DNA of 64,000 nt from Phoronis australis (lineage: Eukaryota; Phoronida; Phoronidae): contig NMRA01000991.1 in the NCBI GenBank assembly GCA_002633005.1, positions 1 to 64,000 of the forward strand, written 5' to 3'. The number at the start of each line of letters is the position of its first letter. The stretch's first letter is position 1. Positions 45,901-58,516 of the stretch are shown piece after piece. Position numbers and translations under genes: made by a program. Under the pieces are notes generated by a model. The model saw only the letters and a list, made by a program, of their open reading frames with translations. It ran no database searches and was not told the DNA's origin.

Positions 45901-48900
45901 TTAAGTATCAGTCCACGGATCCACCGACCACTGTACAGCCAACAAGCGGCAAGGTGGGGGGTCAGCCATTCAGATCCATGTTTAGCCTGATAAATCACAT
46001 TAGGGATGAGAGAGATTGGGTGAAGTATGACACCACAAAGTTTGGTGGTTTAGGAGATACAAGGGAAGTGTTCTTGTGGGCAAAATGAGGCAATTTCTTG
46101 GTGTGGAACGAGTCATTTTTGACCAAATTTTCTACTCCAGTTTCTGCTTCAAACAGAATCGTTTCTGAACAATTTTGTTATCACATGCTAGGTTCATGAC
46201 CAATGTCAGCAAAAATGGCACCGACACTGCAATATCGGTTACCATGGTAACACTGGAACTGTTTCCGTGGAGGTACATTTCCTTCTTGTGAAAAACCAGC
46301 AGTAAGTTGTACCCTTATAGCGAAGCTGCCCCCGCGAGAAAACTAAAAATAATAACATGGACATGTAGAAGACTCCATGCCCTTGAAATTAATACAATAA
46401 AAACTTTGTCAGCCCTTCAGGCAGGCTTGGTAATAGGTGTCTGAATTTCACTATTTTCAGACCGCGTATGTGTATTTGTCATGTTAAACCAGTCACTAGT
46501 TGTGCGCCGTGTCTACGCATTAATATGCCGTGGTATAATACAACAATTAAAAGAATTGGTTTGCTTAAATGTTTTTAATTAATTGTTAAGACACTAGCAT
46601 TTCCCACTAAAATATGAAATTATACTAAATTTGTTCATCCAACTCGTCTGAATACCAAACTAAAGCTTACAATGCGTTAGTTGAATGATGGCTGACCTAA
46701 AGTGCGGGTTTGCGAATTTATCTATTTATCTGGCACTGCCAGTCGCATCGAATGTGGTATTTCTACAAATTGCGGAGAGAAACAACTTTGGAAACTCTTG
46801 GGAAATGCACAAGGTATAGAGCGAGACATTTGAGCACCTTATAAGAGTACGTGGAGCTGATGTGGAGGTGGAACGTGTCCTCCTGAGTAGTAGTCTGTCT
46901 CAGTGTCTGCCTCGGAGGCAGGTGTGGAGCAGGAGCTACATAATCTACCTTATTAGATTCACTTGCCCGAATCATCGTTACAACACTCGAGATATATTGC
47001 TGTCGCCAAAGACACTGAGAACATCCACTGCACACTAGAGGAGAAATCTGATAGAGCCTGATAGAGGTCTGAAAAATGACCAAAGACGTTAAGTCAAGGT
47101 TCAACGTCCTGCTTCGTGTGAGCTCAGGTAGGAATCACTAAACTCCAGGGTCTGACCCTGAGGAATATTTTTAGAAGCACGTCATTCATGCAAAAATACT
47201 TTTATTGTCACACCGTGATTGCTTATAACTTGGGCCTTATTGCTTAATCATATCTTATTCAAATGTGTTGATGTTTATGCAACTACACGTATACATTGGC
47301 ATAGAAAATAGGTAGTCATCATAACTTTTCATAACAACCACCAAATGTGTAACATGACTTCTGCCCATGAACTACTTTTAGAGACTAGGGAGTATGTTAT
47401 GTCTGCCAATGAATTTCTGCGATTATGAAGTTAATTAAACATGCTAAAGCCGTCAAAAATATTGGTGCCTTCACTTTAGCTTGGTATTCATATTTTCTGA
47501 GCCGAAATGGCCACATTAAATTTAATATGTTTAATTTTTTCATTAATACAATTTTAGGAATCAGGAAAGGCTTATGCTGAAGAAGTGGCTTCTGCTGAAG
47601 TTGGAGACTTGCCGATTATTAGTAAAGTTTGGGTATGGAAAAGTTCACAACCAGCAAGAAGGTACCCTTCTGGACAACTAAGTGAGGGGGCTAGAGAGAG
47701 GCCGTAAAGTCTACTCCCAGAAGATATGTCAAAGAGAATTTGTAGCTTGAGGAACGAGTCGGGGGAAAAAGTATTTGCCAAAGATTACTGGCTTATACCA
47801 CAACAGGTCCAAAGTAATTTGTTGAGATAGGCCACTCTCAGCAAATGTGGGGAAACTGGGACAGAGGAAGTGGAGTATGCATTGAAAGAGGCAATCTGCG
47901 ATTGTCAAGGATGTAGCATTGTAAAAATTCAAAGGGAGGAAACAGTACAGTGGCTGGACCTGTAAATACTCTGGCTGATCTGCTAAATCCAGTGGGGGCA
48001 TTATTGTATCAGCACAGCTGTGTAGGGAAGTAGGCTTGTGTGTTGTCGCAAGCTTTGTTTGCACCAGAACTGCTTGTGTGAACAGCACAAATCTAAAATT
48101 TACCTAGTCTAAGACTGAATTTTTCTCCGGGCACGGATCATGATCCTGGGCCACATGGTAATGGTACATTGTTCATTTTGTTTAGCCACTGGATTTTTTG
48201 GTCTGACAGGATTTCTCAGTGTGGCCATCACATTTAGATGATTTCTGACCACTGTACTGTTCCTTTTCCTTGAAGATGCATAATTGATCTGAATTTATGT
48301 TTCCGCATTTTATTTACCATTATAGATTTTTGTTTGTAAATGGGTATATATTACTGAAATTTGAGACCCTGTTGCAGTTAGGCTGGTTTTGTTAACTTAT
48401 CTTTCTACCTGGGTTGTAAACCCATATTCTGTCCAGGAGGTAATAAGTTTTGATTTAGACCATTTACCTCTATAAACTTTGCTCAGTTTGTTCCTTATCC
48501 AGATGGGAAGTGATTTCTGGAATTGTAGCGAATTGACAGTTTGCTATTCCTTGAGACCATGCTGTGTGTATAAAATCGCACACTATTAGTCTGGTCTTTA
48601 GCAATTGCATATTGCCAGATCTTTCAAAGTTCTGAAATTGCTCAAAAGTGACCTGGAAGTAATACCTATTTCGTGATGGTAAAATATCTAAATCAAAAGT
48701 TGTTTTATGTGATTTTAGGCGAGTTTATGTCCACTTCAAATGATTTTTTGTTGCAGTACTGAAAAGTATTGGCACATTAGCTCTGGTGGCTCCTTGTTTT
48801 TTTGGCAAATTGACCATTTTATGGTTCCCATGGGTAATTTTGTTACTGGTATAGTATGTATGTACAACTGTAATCGTAGGGCAATTGTAATGCAAACCAT

Positions 48901-50929
48901 GTTGCAAAAGTATTTTTTCATGACCATTTCTTTGTAAAATGCTGCCTAATTGGAACCGACAAGCCAGTTTTTCATTTTGTGGTGGTTAGTTTTGATAAGA
49001 ACATTGATGTGGTAATTACAACTACCTCAGGTTTGTGAAAAAGAGATTTCCAGTGTTGTCAGCGATATTGCGAAATCACTTTTTCGCAGTGACACTGCAT
49101 CACCTTAAATGTAATTCCCTGACTTCATGGGCTTTGTGTGGTTGACTCTGTCCTGTAGCAATCAGAGTGTTGAAAATATCTATAAGGCAATTTTTTATTA
49201 GAGTCAGAACATTTGCACTTTTGACTGTACAGTTATCTTTGCATTGTATTACGAAAACAAGTACACAAGTCTCTGGTTGGTATTTTATATTTTTTCACAA
49301 GGAATATTTTCAACTTAGATGAGTTGTCTGTGAGGTAGGCAATTTACAAATAAGATAATGAATAAAATTGTCAAACATTGTTTTATTTTTTAGATGTGTG
49401 ATCTTCCAATAAGTGATTACTTTTAAAAAACCTGTGTAGAATTTGATTTTTACTCTTCATTTAAAGGAGAATAAATCCATAAACCTGCATTGTCTAGAAA
49501 GTTTACTCAAACTACATATTACAGGGTTGGGGATTGGAAACTTAATACAACAGAGTCTGAACCCGTACCATGAGCAATATAATTAACACAATACACGGAT
49601 ATAAAAATTTGGTGTTTAGGTTCCACGGAAAGGATTCGTATGCGCGGTAATAGTTACTAAGGTGCGTGGTCATTGTTTGTGGATACTTTGGGATTCCTCT
49701 TCTGTGGTCATCCACGGGAAACCTGGTCGAATAGAGAACGATTTTTAGCATCTTCATTGTTCCCGTTGTTATAATAAAGATATAATGACGAGCACTTATC
49801 GGCAACGGTCTGATGTACGCAAGGTTCTACATCCATGCGACCTGTGTTGTTATATCCAACAATGACACAACAAAGGAAAACAATGATAGGACCGATGGGC
49901 GAAAAACATGCGACGAGTTGCCATGGACAGTGGTCGAGTTTGTCTTGTCATTCGAATCATGGTTTTTAGAGAACTGCAGGAAAATTTCTGTGGTCTTTTG
50001 TATTAAGTTGTGGGAAAAATTGCGGTCATGCCACCAAACTTATCATTCATTTGATATTACAATGCAGTGCATGAACATTTGATCAACAGAAAATCTGACT
50101 TGAATATGTGTGAAGAAATACCCATGAGGAAATTGCAAAGTAAAACAACTGTAAATCAAAATAACCTACATTTGTCGAGTTCATGTCTAACCCTGTTCAC
50201 TGTGGAGGACATAATCGGCTTTTTACAAAATGGAGCCATGTATGGTATTTAGGGGTACTATAGCCTTAAGTGATAAGTAGTAAAACGTTCAAAACATTCA
50301 GGAGGAACTAACTGGTTGCAAAATATCGAAAAACATGAAGGACAATCGGATTTTACGGTGCTCACGCATCGATCTCAGATATATGAAAATTTCTCATTTT
50401 AGTACATTTGAGGTGCCAAAATGTATAACTAATAAACTGGCTGACAAAGTTTTTATTTTATGCAATGAAAGTAACATGTTTTGTCAACATTTTGGCTAAG
50501 TTTCATTCTCATAACAGTGGGGGCAGATTTGGTACAGCAGTGTACTGAACACAACCTCAAAATGGCATAACGGGGGGCAGTGTAGTAAAACTACTAAATG
50601 AGGGTGGTAAATCGGAATCGTGTTTCAAGACATCTGTGTAACAATCTATAGGCACCACTAAACAATGCCAAGTGAATAATAAATCAATAGCTTTCATTCA
50701 AGGAAAAATATGAACAGTTAAAACTGGACAGTTTTTATACCGTGAAAACATGGCTGCGAAGCCGTAAAATGTGTTTGAACCTATAACTTTAGAAAAACGC
50801 AATATTTTGAGGAAATATTTTACCGCTGTTTATAGATCCCATAGGACTACATATGTGCCAAATTTGGTGAAAATCGGCTGACCCCCACCTTGCCGCTCAT
50901 GGTTGGTGTTCTCGTGGACTAGTACTTAA
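45901..50929. mobile_element. Nested 5.0-kb TTAA-flanked element
   Basis: TTAA duplications at 45901-45904 and 50926-50929 flank imperfect inverted ends: GTATCAGTCCACGG ... CCGACCA and, reverse-complemented, GTACTAGTCCACGA ... CCAACCA. TTAA targets occur in piggyBac and Kolobok, but the ends fit neither clearly. The interrupted host repeat can be rejoined by comparison with 39600-39780, which gives independent support for insertion. Only a degraded coding-like fragment near 47.6-47.9 kb is seen inside. Confidence 0.7.
47561..47960 (+). pseudogene. Degenerate coding-like fragment
   Basis: After an acceptor-like CAATTTTAG, the plus strand reads ESGKAYAEEVASAEVGDLPI and on to a stop near 47706. 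In another frame it reads MSKRICSLRNESGEKVFAKD followed by YWLIPQQVQ and, after a stop, EEVEYALKEAICDCQGCSIV. Residue composition looks like protein rather than chance, but two frames and two stops are needed. No family recognised. It lies inside the nested TTAA element and may be the trace of its gene. Confidence 0.3.
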
Positions 50930-51010
50930 TCCCAGTAAATAGTTTTGTAACTGCCGATCTGCATATTAGACATTCATATTGCATCATACCTCATCAGAGT
51001 AAAACCTGTT
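50930..51010 (+). repeat. Repeat, right part, after nested insertion
   Basis: Continues the similarity to 39700-39785 (AACTGCC.ATCT, CATATTGCATCATAC, GTAAAA), completing the repeat interrupted at 45900. Confidence 0.65.
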
Positions 51011-52904
51011 ATCAATCATAGTAGAAAAAATTATTTTTATCATTGCAACAAGACGTTAACAAATGCAGTCAGTGTCTGTAACTGTTGTGTCTACATTGCT
51101 GATGAACTTAAGTCGGTCTATTTCCATTTTATATCACTGATTCATGCCAAAGGCTTGAAATTGCGCCCCCTTAAGAGTTTTGACTTGCCCTTGTGATCAC
51201 TAGAATCCGATGGAATAAACTTATAGAAGTTGTTTTTTAACCAGTGTAATATAGCTGAAAATTGTGTGCGTTTTCGTTTGCGAGAGTGTTCTTTTTGAAT
51301 CAATGGGTTAATCATTTTTACGCTCTACATGAAAACACAGATTACTTTTTTAGGATTACATGTACCAGGTTAACCCAAAAATATTACTTTATATTAGTTT
51401 TACCCCTTGGAGTATACGCAAAACACCAAGTATTGTGTTCTTACGCCAAAGGGCTCGGAAGGCTCTAGCCTTGGGGCAAAGCTGTTTACTAAATTAAATA
51501 TACAAATTTGTGCCATTGTGGGTAAAAACTGACAGAATAAAATCTTCCTAGGGTAATCTAAATTATTTACAAGCGTTGCAAAAATGTTTTTTTTACAATT
51601 ATTCTGCTGCTAAAGTTATGGTGTGATCTTATGCGTCGACTTTCGACCCAATGAAATATTGCGTCCCCTTTTAGCCAGTTTCTTTTTCACAGATTCTTCA
51701 ATCAAACGTTCTCCAAAGAGGTTGCGTAAACGTCACAACAAATGATCAGAATTGGTTTCACTTCATTATATGTTTTTGGAATTTTGATATCAGTGAACCG
51801 AATTTTAGAACAAATTTTGCTGAGATGTTGTCATCACCTAATGGGAGATGTTGAAAACATTTCGGAATGAACTTTTTTCAAAACGACGGCATACGTTTTT
51901 CCGTTAAAAAAGGCAGAGAATTACGCAGGAAGATGACGTCGGATGTTTTTCGCTTAATCGGCCGTAACGGGCAACTTGAATGCCAATTGACTTCTAGATT
52001 TTGCATGCACACCTGCCGGTCTTGAGCTCATGTTGATACAAGCTTTTCGACGAGGTGACAAGCGTAACTATCTGGGCTGCGTGAAGTTTCGAGGTCTATT
52101 TGATCATAATAAGCAATGGCACCTTGCTGTTTTTTGAAAATAGTCTTTATACATCTAGCTGGCTAGATAGGAAGGCTCTAGTTTCGAAAAGATTTTTTAC
52201 AGCGAAAGTGACAATAATTTCTGAATAATGATGGATGACACTATAAACCGATCACAGCCTTCCGTTTTCATGCGCCCATGATTAAATATCGGCGCTATGT
52301 TCAAACCATTGTTTATGTTGTTCCTAAAATATTACTTGGGTTATACTGCTGTACCAACATATTAAGAAATTATACAGAAATAAGCAATAATTATCTGTGG
52401 TAAATCGCAATATACAGCGTGATGAAGTGATGATCAAGAGCTATAACGGATGAACGCAAATGCGTGATGCTTGTTGAGCATTCCGCTGCATGAAAACACT
52501 TGAGGTAGTAAAATATCCAGAGTTGTATTCTGATTTTTATGCAGTTTTACTGTAAATTTCAAATTTCGTGCTTGCTTTTGTGCATAATGTACTGTATAAA
52601 AAGTCTCATATCTAAATTTAGAAATTATGCTTCCGCGATATCACTTAACGTTTGATTTTATCACGCCGTCATTAATTCAACATAAAGTTTTAGGCTGGTG
52701 TAATGTCACGCACTTCGTACATGTATTTGTAGGTTGATTCGATTTTACCTCCATTCAATAGTTGATAAACCTATGTCAAGAAAGGAGTTGCCACTGGTAA
52801 ACGAACAGCGAACAGTGAAATCTTTGTTTGACCAAAGTTCGCCTGCTAAGTCATAAAATGGTAATTGCCTACCAAGGACACGCTTAATCCGAATTGGTAG
52901 TCTA
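51011..52904. other. No gene seen
   Basis: AT-rich interior of the 10-kb element. Near 51465 a short stretch, TAGCCTTGGGGCAAAGCTG, resembles 3950-3970. Confidence 0.45.
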
Positions 52905-53070
52905 CGCTAGGCGACCACTTAGCCGACCCAAGTGCCGACCACAGAGGCGACTCAGCAGACGGCTCCTAGCCGACCGCTGTTGGTGGGCTGCTGGTCGGCT
53001 AGACGACCGGTCGACGGCCGGTCGTCGACCAATTTCCGACCGGGCGGACAAAAATTCGTGATGTGTGCTG
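52905..53070 (-). repeat. Right terminal inverted repeat and motif array
   Basis: Mirror of the left end, with the hairpin at about 53010-53031. Four exact GCCGACC/GGTCGGC heptamers and several one-mismatch copies lie between 52930 and 53000. Confidence 0.85.
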
Positions 53071-53784
53071 TGTGTACTCGTCTAAATAATTCGAACAGAT
53101 TTTGTTGTACACTCTCTCAGAAACAACGAAGGGTTATTGTAAAGGTGTTTCTCATACAGTTCATTCAAAAGCAGATCTATTTTCTCACTGCGTGCTGTTG
53201 TTGCAGTCGGACATGTCATGATTAGATAGCGATGTATACGTGCCAGGAACTTGTAAACAGTTGGCCATTTCATGTTAATAGGAAAGTGAGATTAATTGCT
53301 CATTTCTTCATGTTCCCATCCTGGCCCTTGGCGTTTCTTTAACATCTTTTCGGGAAGTTGTCCATGACATCCTGTTTTGCATCACCACTAACCAGCTTCG
53401 GTTCAACTCCACGAGATGTCTCCGTGGTGTTACCGTCATCTACAATGTTTCAGTGGTGCTGGCACTCTCTTGTGGTAGTTTTTTATAATTCCACTTGCAG
53501 TCCGGTTTTAGGGGCTTGCCTTCTTTCACCAGCCTCGTGGGCTAGCCATACCTCCTCATTTTGATGTGCTTGTTTTGACTCCTCACCCGTGTGGGCTGAT
53601 TTTTCATAGCATGTACCCGAGTTTGTGACTTTTCAAGAACTTTGGGTGGCTCCTCCACAGACTCGCATCTTGTGCAATGGTTATCAATTTCCACAGTCTA
53701 GTTAGGTCCACGTGATCGCGCCTTGGTAACGTGAATAAGCTCCTGGTACGCATATGCGCGCACCTAAGCTTGTCTCGGAGCCTC
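53071..53784. other. No gene seen
   Basis: Short frames only; no domain recognised. Confidence 0.45.
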
Positions 53785-54010
53785 GAACGAGCCCCCATTT
53801 GGCGAAGTTGGCAAAATGGTTAACCTTAGGCAATCAAAGATTCCGAAAATTTGAAAACGAAACAAGAGTCTTCTAATAAGGGGGTAAGAGCCACAACTGG
53901 CTGATGCAGAATACATAGCTCTGAACTTGTCCGGTGAAGTTTAGTAATAGATCCACATTCTCAAAAAATCAAGACCTGCGCTCATACCTTCCGGTGCGAC
54001 GATAGGTTTA
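53785..54010 (+). repeat. Interspersed repeat TCGAACGAGCCCCC, copy 2
   Basis: Diverged direct copy of 3601-3850; see that entry for shared blocks. Confidence 0.55.
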
Positions 54011-54560
54011 AGACTGATGGGGGATAACAACTTTTATTAATCTCGAACCTGTTTTGAAAACTCAACTCAAACAAAACGCTCTAAGCTCCAGTCCGTGTTG
54101 CAAAACCTAGATTTGCGGTGTACTTCTGAAACACTTCCAGCAAATGGTATCATCGTTGATTCAGTAACCTGCTGTCTCTGTAGCTGGCTCTCTGGTGACT
54201 AACGCTATATCTTATGGTTCTGTAAGTGCAACTCAGTTAAATATTTAGTTCAGCTTAACTTAGTTTTTCAACTCATTGCTACTAACCCGCACCTGGGTAT
54301 TCATGGATTCTCACATTTCACTCCAACTTTTAACCAGTTTAAACAGATTTCTAAAACTTTCCACAATCTAACCTTTCATTCCGCAAATTCACAATATGCC
54401 CCAGCATATTGCAGATTGCCGTTCCATTTTTGGCGTACAGTGAAAATGCAGCTCGGCTGTGCACGTAGAGGTGGTTTCATTGGAACACACAGAAACAACG
54501 AGGTTGAGTTTAACTGGTTCGAGTGTTATACACTGTTGATCGTGATACAGACCATTGAAA
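54011..54560. other. No gene seen
   Basis: Downstream of the BEL/Pao remnant on its strand, where RNase H and integrase would be expected; I cannot recognise either. Confidence 0.45.
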
Positions 54561-57052
54561 CTACCAGTTCAGAATGGCAACTATTATTTGTTTATTTGTA
54601 CTAGTAGAATTATCAAGATCATGGCTCAATAGATTAACACACTCTTCTTGAGGGTCCCAATTGATGCCCAGTACCTTCACACTTGTAGAGTCATCAGCAA
54701 CTTCATGCATTACAGTTGTGTCCGGAGAAGCCCGAAAGCGCAAATTGAAACCAGCTGCTTTCACAATGGCCCAAAGGCGGTCAATTTTTCCGTGAATGGT
54801 CAACAGTAGGGAAGCTGGTGATGATATTGTCCTCACAACACTTGCGTTTGATGTCGGAAGCAATGGGGTCGCTACCACAGCGGTCAAGATGCTAACGCAT
54901 TATCGCATACGGAGCTAAAGAGAACAGTCCAAAAGCCTTGGAGTACAAAATCACTATCAGGATTATTTGGGTCAGAAAGCCACAGAAATAATTTAAGATC
55001 ACATTCCTGTACTTCGATTTAGTGAAATATTTTTGTCAAGCTCGGCAAATAGACCAATTTTGTGCACTCGAAATAGAAGCAGTATGGCGTACAGGTCATT
55101 GATTAGTGAGGAGCCTACTTGCATACAGTCATTCAGGCATGGTCTGGCTGAGTTGGGTTTACATCTTCAGTCGTACACCACGGTTGCAGAAGTAGTTTTG
55201 GAGTCGAGTGACTGGTGGATGTGGACTAAAATGTTTTGGCCGCTAAACGATTCACCAATTATCACTACCGTCAGTGAAATCGAGTGCCGGGATGTAAAAG
55301 TTAAAACATAGCGCAGGTGCGAGAATAGCATACGTGGAGGTCCCCGTGGTCTGGTTTCCACGGAAGTTTCTGTTTATGTACGGATTGTCTTTAGTTTGAG
55401 CGATGGCCTGATAGAGGTGGTTGAGCTTGACATCGTCGGGTGGTGTAGCGCTTTGTTGGTTACCTATTCATTCAAGTTCCTAAAGCGTTCTAAATCCATT
55501 GGCGGTGCTGATACAAACTGTACAGAGACCGAGAGGGAACACCTCTCGTTTTAGTTTAAAGGCCCCCATATAAGGAAACTTTATTTCTATCCGAAGGGGA
55601 TTGGTCCGTTGCCACAGATGACTTTGTCTAGGGCAAAGTTATATTATTGATCTGCCCCAAAGAGCAAGTTCACGTCAAAGGAGCGGTCGCGAGTGGAGCT
55701 GTGGGCAAGCCTGAGGCTTTTGAGGTTCTTACAGCTATTGGGGCGAGGTACGACAACTTCGACTTGTATGTGCTCAAGTGTAGGACATACCACAATGACA
55801 GTCGTAACACTATAGGCTTTGCAGTTGACTTTTGAGTGGCCTCAAAACTATTTACGTGAATATTCTCTTGGAAAGTGGGTTGAAATCCAAGAATAGACGT
55901 AACGGATCGTTGGACCAATTCGTCAAACAATATGATGGTCCTACTGGTGTTTGATTTCCCATCGCTAACATGAGCCGTAACTGTGTTTAACAGTACCATG
56001 GTATTGGGTGAGGTGATATGCGTGACATTAGTGTCGACGGTAGCTTTCGGGGGCAGACTCGCGGTTTGAGGTATCAACTGTGAGAGGGAGAGGGTGGAGG
56101 AGCTGATGTTGTAACTGGTGGCAAACTGGTCGAGTTAGTATGGTGTTCGGACGACTTTTGCGTTTGAGGGATGTTTGCTTTGGGTTCGCAACATAAGCTG
56201 CTATGATCCTTAATTTTTTATTGCGGGAAGGCAGTCAGCAATTCTTTTCCGTGTCTATAGTTAGCCCAGAGTCGTACGATACGTGGGCTGGGCAGTGAGT
56301 GACAACGTGGTTTCCGAAACAGTGAAACCATAATTTATTTGTGCGTTAGGCTTGAAAGATCAGGAGCGGGTTTGAAATGCCTCCACGCAGGACTGGCACA
56401 AGTCGTCGGTCAATCCTCTGCAGCCTGGAGAATCTTTACTTCGGTCTTTTAAAAGTCGCGAGGAGTGATGAGAGACATGTGGATGTATCTGTGGTTTTGG
56501 TGAATAATACTCTTCCGGAAGTCAGCTGGGATTTTGTCCAGAATGATCGGAACGAGCATGTGCTTTTTGTCCGTCAAGCAGCTCTTCCCGCCATTCAAAA
56601 ATTTGTGAAAGTGTCCGGGATGCGACCGAACATTTAAAGCATGACTTTTGCAGATGAAGTTTCGTGGTCGGGACGTAGTGGTCTTGTAAGAGATTCATGG
56701 CTGTAGAATAATTTACTCCGGTGATATACATGCCGTTGATAATTTCTTTGCCAGCACCTTTTGAAGACGAGTGGATTGTTGTTGATAGTACCGATGTACG
56801 TGTCCAAAAACATGACATTTTAGGCAACTGCTGTAGATATAGACGAAATGTATTTCCTGTGAATAATTGTACTTCCGTGATGTAGGTTTCATTCTCGTGA
56901 GTTTCTTGAAGAGATTCTTCAGTGTCAGGGAGGAGATCGTGAATCTTGTTGTTAATTGCGGTTACTGCTTCTAACTTTTCATGGAGGATGGGGGGAAGGT
57001 AAGAAGTATGTTCAGTACCAGCACTCTCTAACTTTTGAAAAATAGTCGTCAC
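54561..57052 (-). mobile_element. Degenerate BEL/Pao LTR retroelement
   Basis: Minus-strand fragments in the order of a BEL/Pao polyprotein. First is a gag-like N-terminal region (57052-56522), with an acidic coiled segment (HEKLEAVTAINNKIHDLL) and a LPKM region. Next comes an aspartic-protease region (56077-55670), in which the position expected to be Asp-Ser/Thr-Gly reads ILFDELVQRS, so the active site is lost. Last is reverse transcriptase (about 55361-55000 and 54887-54561), with VVYD, a stop, CLNDCMQVGSSL, GLFAELDKNI where the catalytic Asp region lies, and AGFNLR and VKVLGINWDP near the end. Frameshifts and stops separate the pieces. RNase H, integrase and LTRs were not found, so it is an old truncated copy unable to act on its own. 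Confidence 0.75.
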
Positions 57053-58143
57053 CTGTCCCTCCTGAGAAGATCATTTGGCTCTGATGCACTTCATCTGTAG
57101 CATAATCCGCTGTTCACGGCACAAAAATGCGACGTACAGCAAAAAATGTGGTTCCAGGTTGAGTCGAACTTCTTCTATTGTTATCAACGGCTTACCGAGT
57201 TATAGATTTTACACATTGTCAGTGCCGATTGACAACTATAACTCGTACTGCCTCAGACACAAATGACAGAACTATATTTAGAGACACTAGAGATTCTAGA
57301 ATTAACCAATCCAATAAAATGTACAAATAAGGGATGCCCTTTGTTCATAAGCAGTTCTTGGATTAGGAAGAATCACTAATCACCTTCTCAGAGAAAGCGG
57401 TGGTAAACAACAACAAAAATTCATCTCACGCTATGACTATACTAAAATGATTCCAAAATACATTAACACATTCCGTGACATCCTTGGCCACTAACGTTAA
57501 TAATTCAAAAAATTCCCAGACAAATGCATCGTCACTGACCCTTGAACAATTTCAATTAAGTGCTACCAACAATTAAACACGTCGAAACTAAAACAATTGC
57601 CAGCTTGCCCCTGACAGTCGGTTAACCAATGACCCACTGGATAAGGGAAGTAGATGTAGTTCCTATTTCAATTCCTGGAAATTGGAATAACTCGATACGT
57701 GTCTTAAACACAATGAAGAGGGTAGCGAAGGACCTTCCTCGTGTCTCGGAAGTTTTAGAGGATAGCCTAAATAAGTTATTTTAAAATAAGATTTTTCCAC
57801 CAAAATTTGTCCACATACTGATAATACTCAATATACTGCACCAATGTACATGATAACATCATATATTTGGACGCACTTGTCATCGGACAACTTTGTTTTG
57901 TGGTTGAGCCTCCTATTCGTAACATAGACACGTCGTTGAAGAGTGCACTAGACCCGTGGGTGTCTCTGATGGAAAATGTAAGACTTCTTTTGGTCTCTTC
58001 CACTTGTACGCACAAGTCAATTGTGCGTAAGAATCCACGTCAGCAGCATAATACCAAATGCAGTTTTTGAAATGCTTGCAGTTACACCGCTGCACAGCTA
58101 GTCAGCTTCAAAATCCGCACGTGAGTGGCGTGCTAGTACTTAC
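57053..58143. other. No gene seen
   Basis: AT-rich, and immediately downstream of the kringle exon on its strand (intron). An LTR for the BEL/Pao copy would be expected near here; I could not define one. Confidence 0.45.
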
Positions 58144-58425
58144 CGTTACAAATTTTGATGTCACATGTACTCCACGACGGTAAATCCTCTCCTTCTACGT
58201 AACACCAAGGGCCACCCTCATAATGATCTGGATTTCGACAATAGTTCGAGAGCTGCACGGCTCTTGGCCATTTCATATATGATTCTATTGTACGTCTACT
58301 TTTAAACAAGTGCCTCTTAACTTCCATACTACCCCACGTCCTGCATGGCTGTCCCGTCCTGGTGTAGTGAACGTAACCGTTATAGTCAAGTCCTTTAACG
58401 TCCACTTTGCATCCGAGGTCTGACT
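58144..58425 (-). CDS. Kringle-domain exon
   Basis: One complete kringle with six cysteines (GC, QPC, NYC, PWC, STC, KIC) and the hallmarks YNGYV, YCRNPD and GPWCY. YCRNPD is the classic kringle signature. The acceptor is TTTTCTTGCAG after a long T tract; the donor is AACG/GTAAGT, a near-consensus site. The exon is 282 bases, phase 1 at both ends, and so interchangeable with the WSC and kringle exons at 10.9 and 6.0 kb on the same strand. Extracellular binding module. Whether it belongs to the same gene as those, 47 kb downstream, cannot be told; a BEL/Pao copy and a 10-kb transposon lie between. Confidence 0.88.
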
Positions 58426-58516
58426 CTGCAAGAAAAAAAAAACAAAAAAGTGACACTATGTTTGGCAAAGGTTTCAGAAGTGTAGAAACATCTACTACTC
58501 GGTAAGGCGTGCTTAC

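Larger units (their letters stand above)
42928..53070. mobile_element. 10.1-kb element with hairpin-bearing terminal inverted repeats
   Basis: The outer 48 bases are identical and inverted, starting CAGCACACATCACG at left and ending CGTGATGTGTGCTG at right. Similarity fades over the next 30 or so bases. Each end then has a perfect GGTCGACG/CGTCGACC hairpin and an array of a 7-bp motif (GCCGACC or its complement), the kind of subterminal array transposases bind in hAT, CACTA and similar elements. No target duplication is visible. No transposase could be recognised inside, although short coding-like fragments occur. A second TTAA-flanked element is nested within it. Superfamily undecided. Confidence 0.7.
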
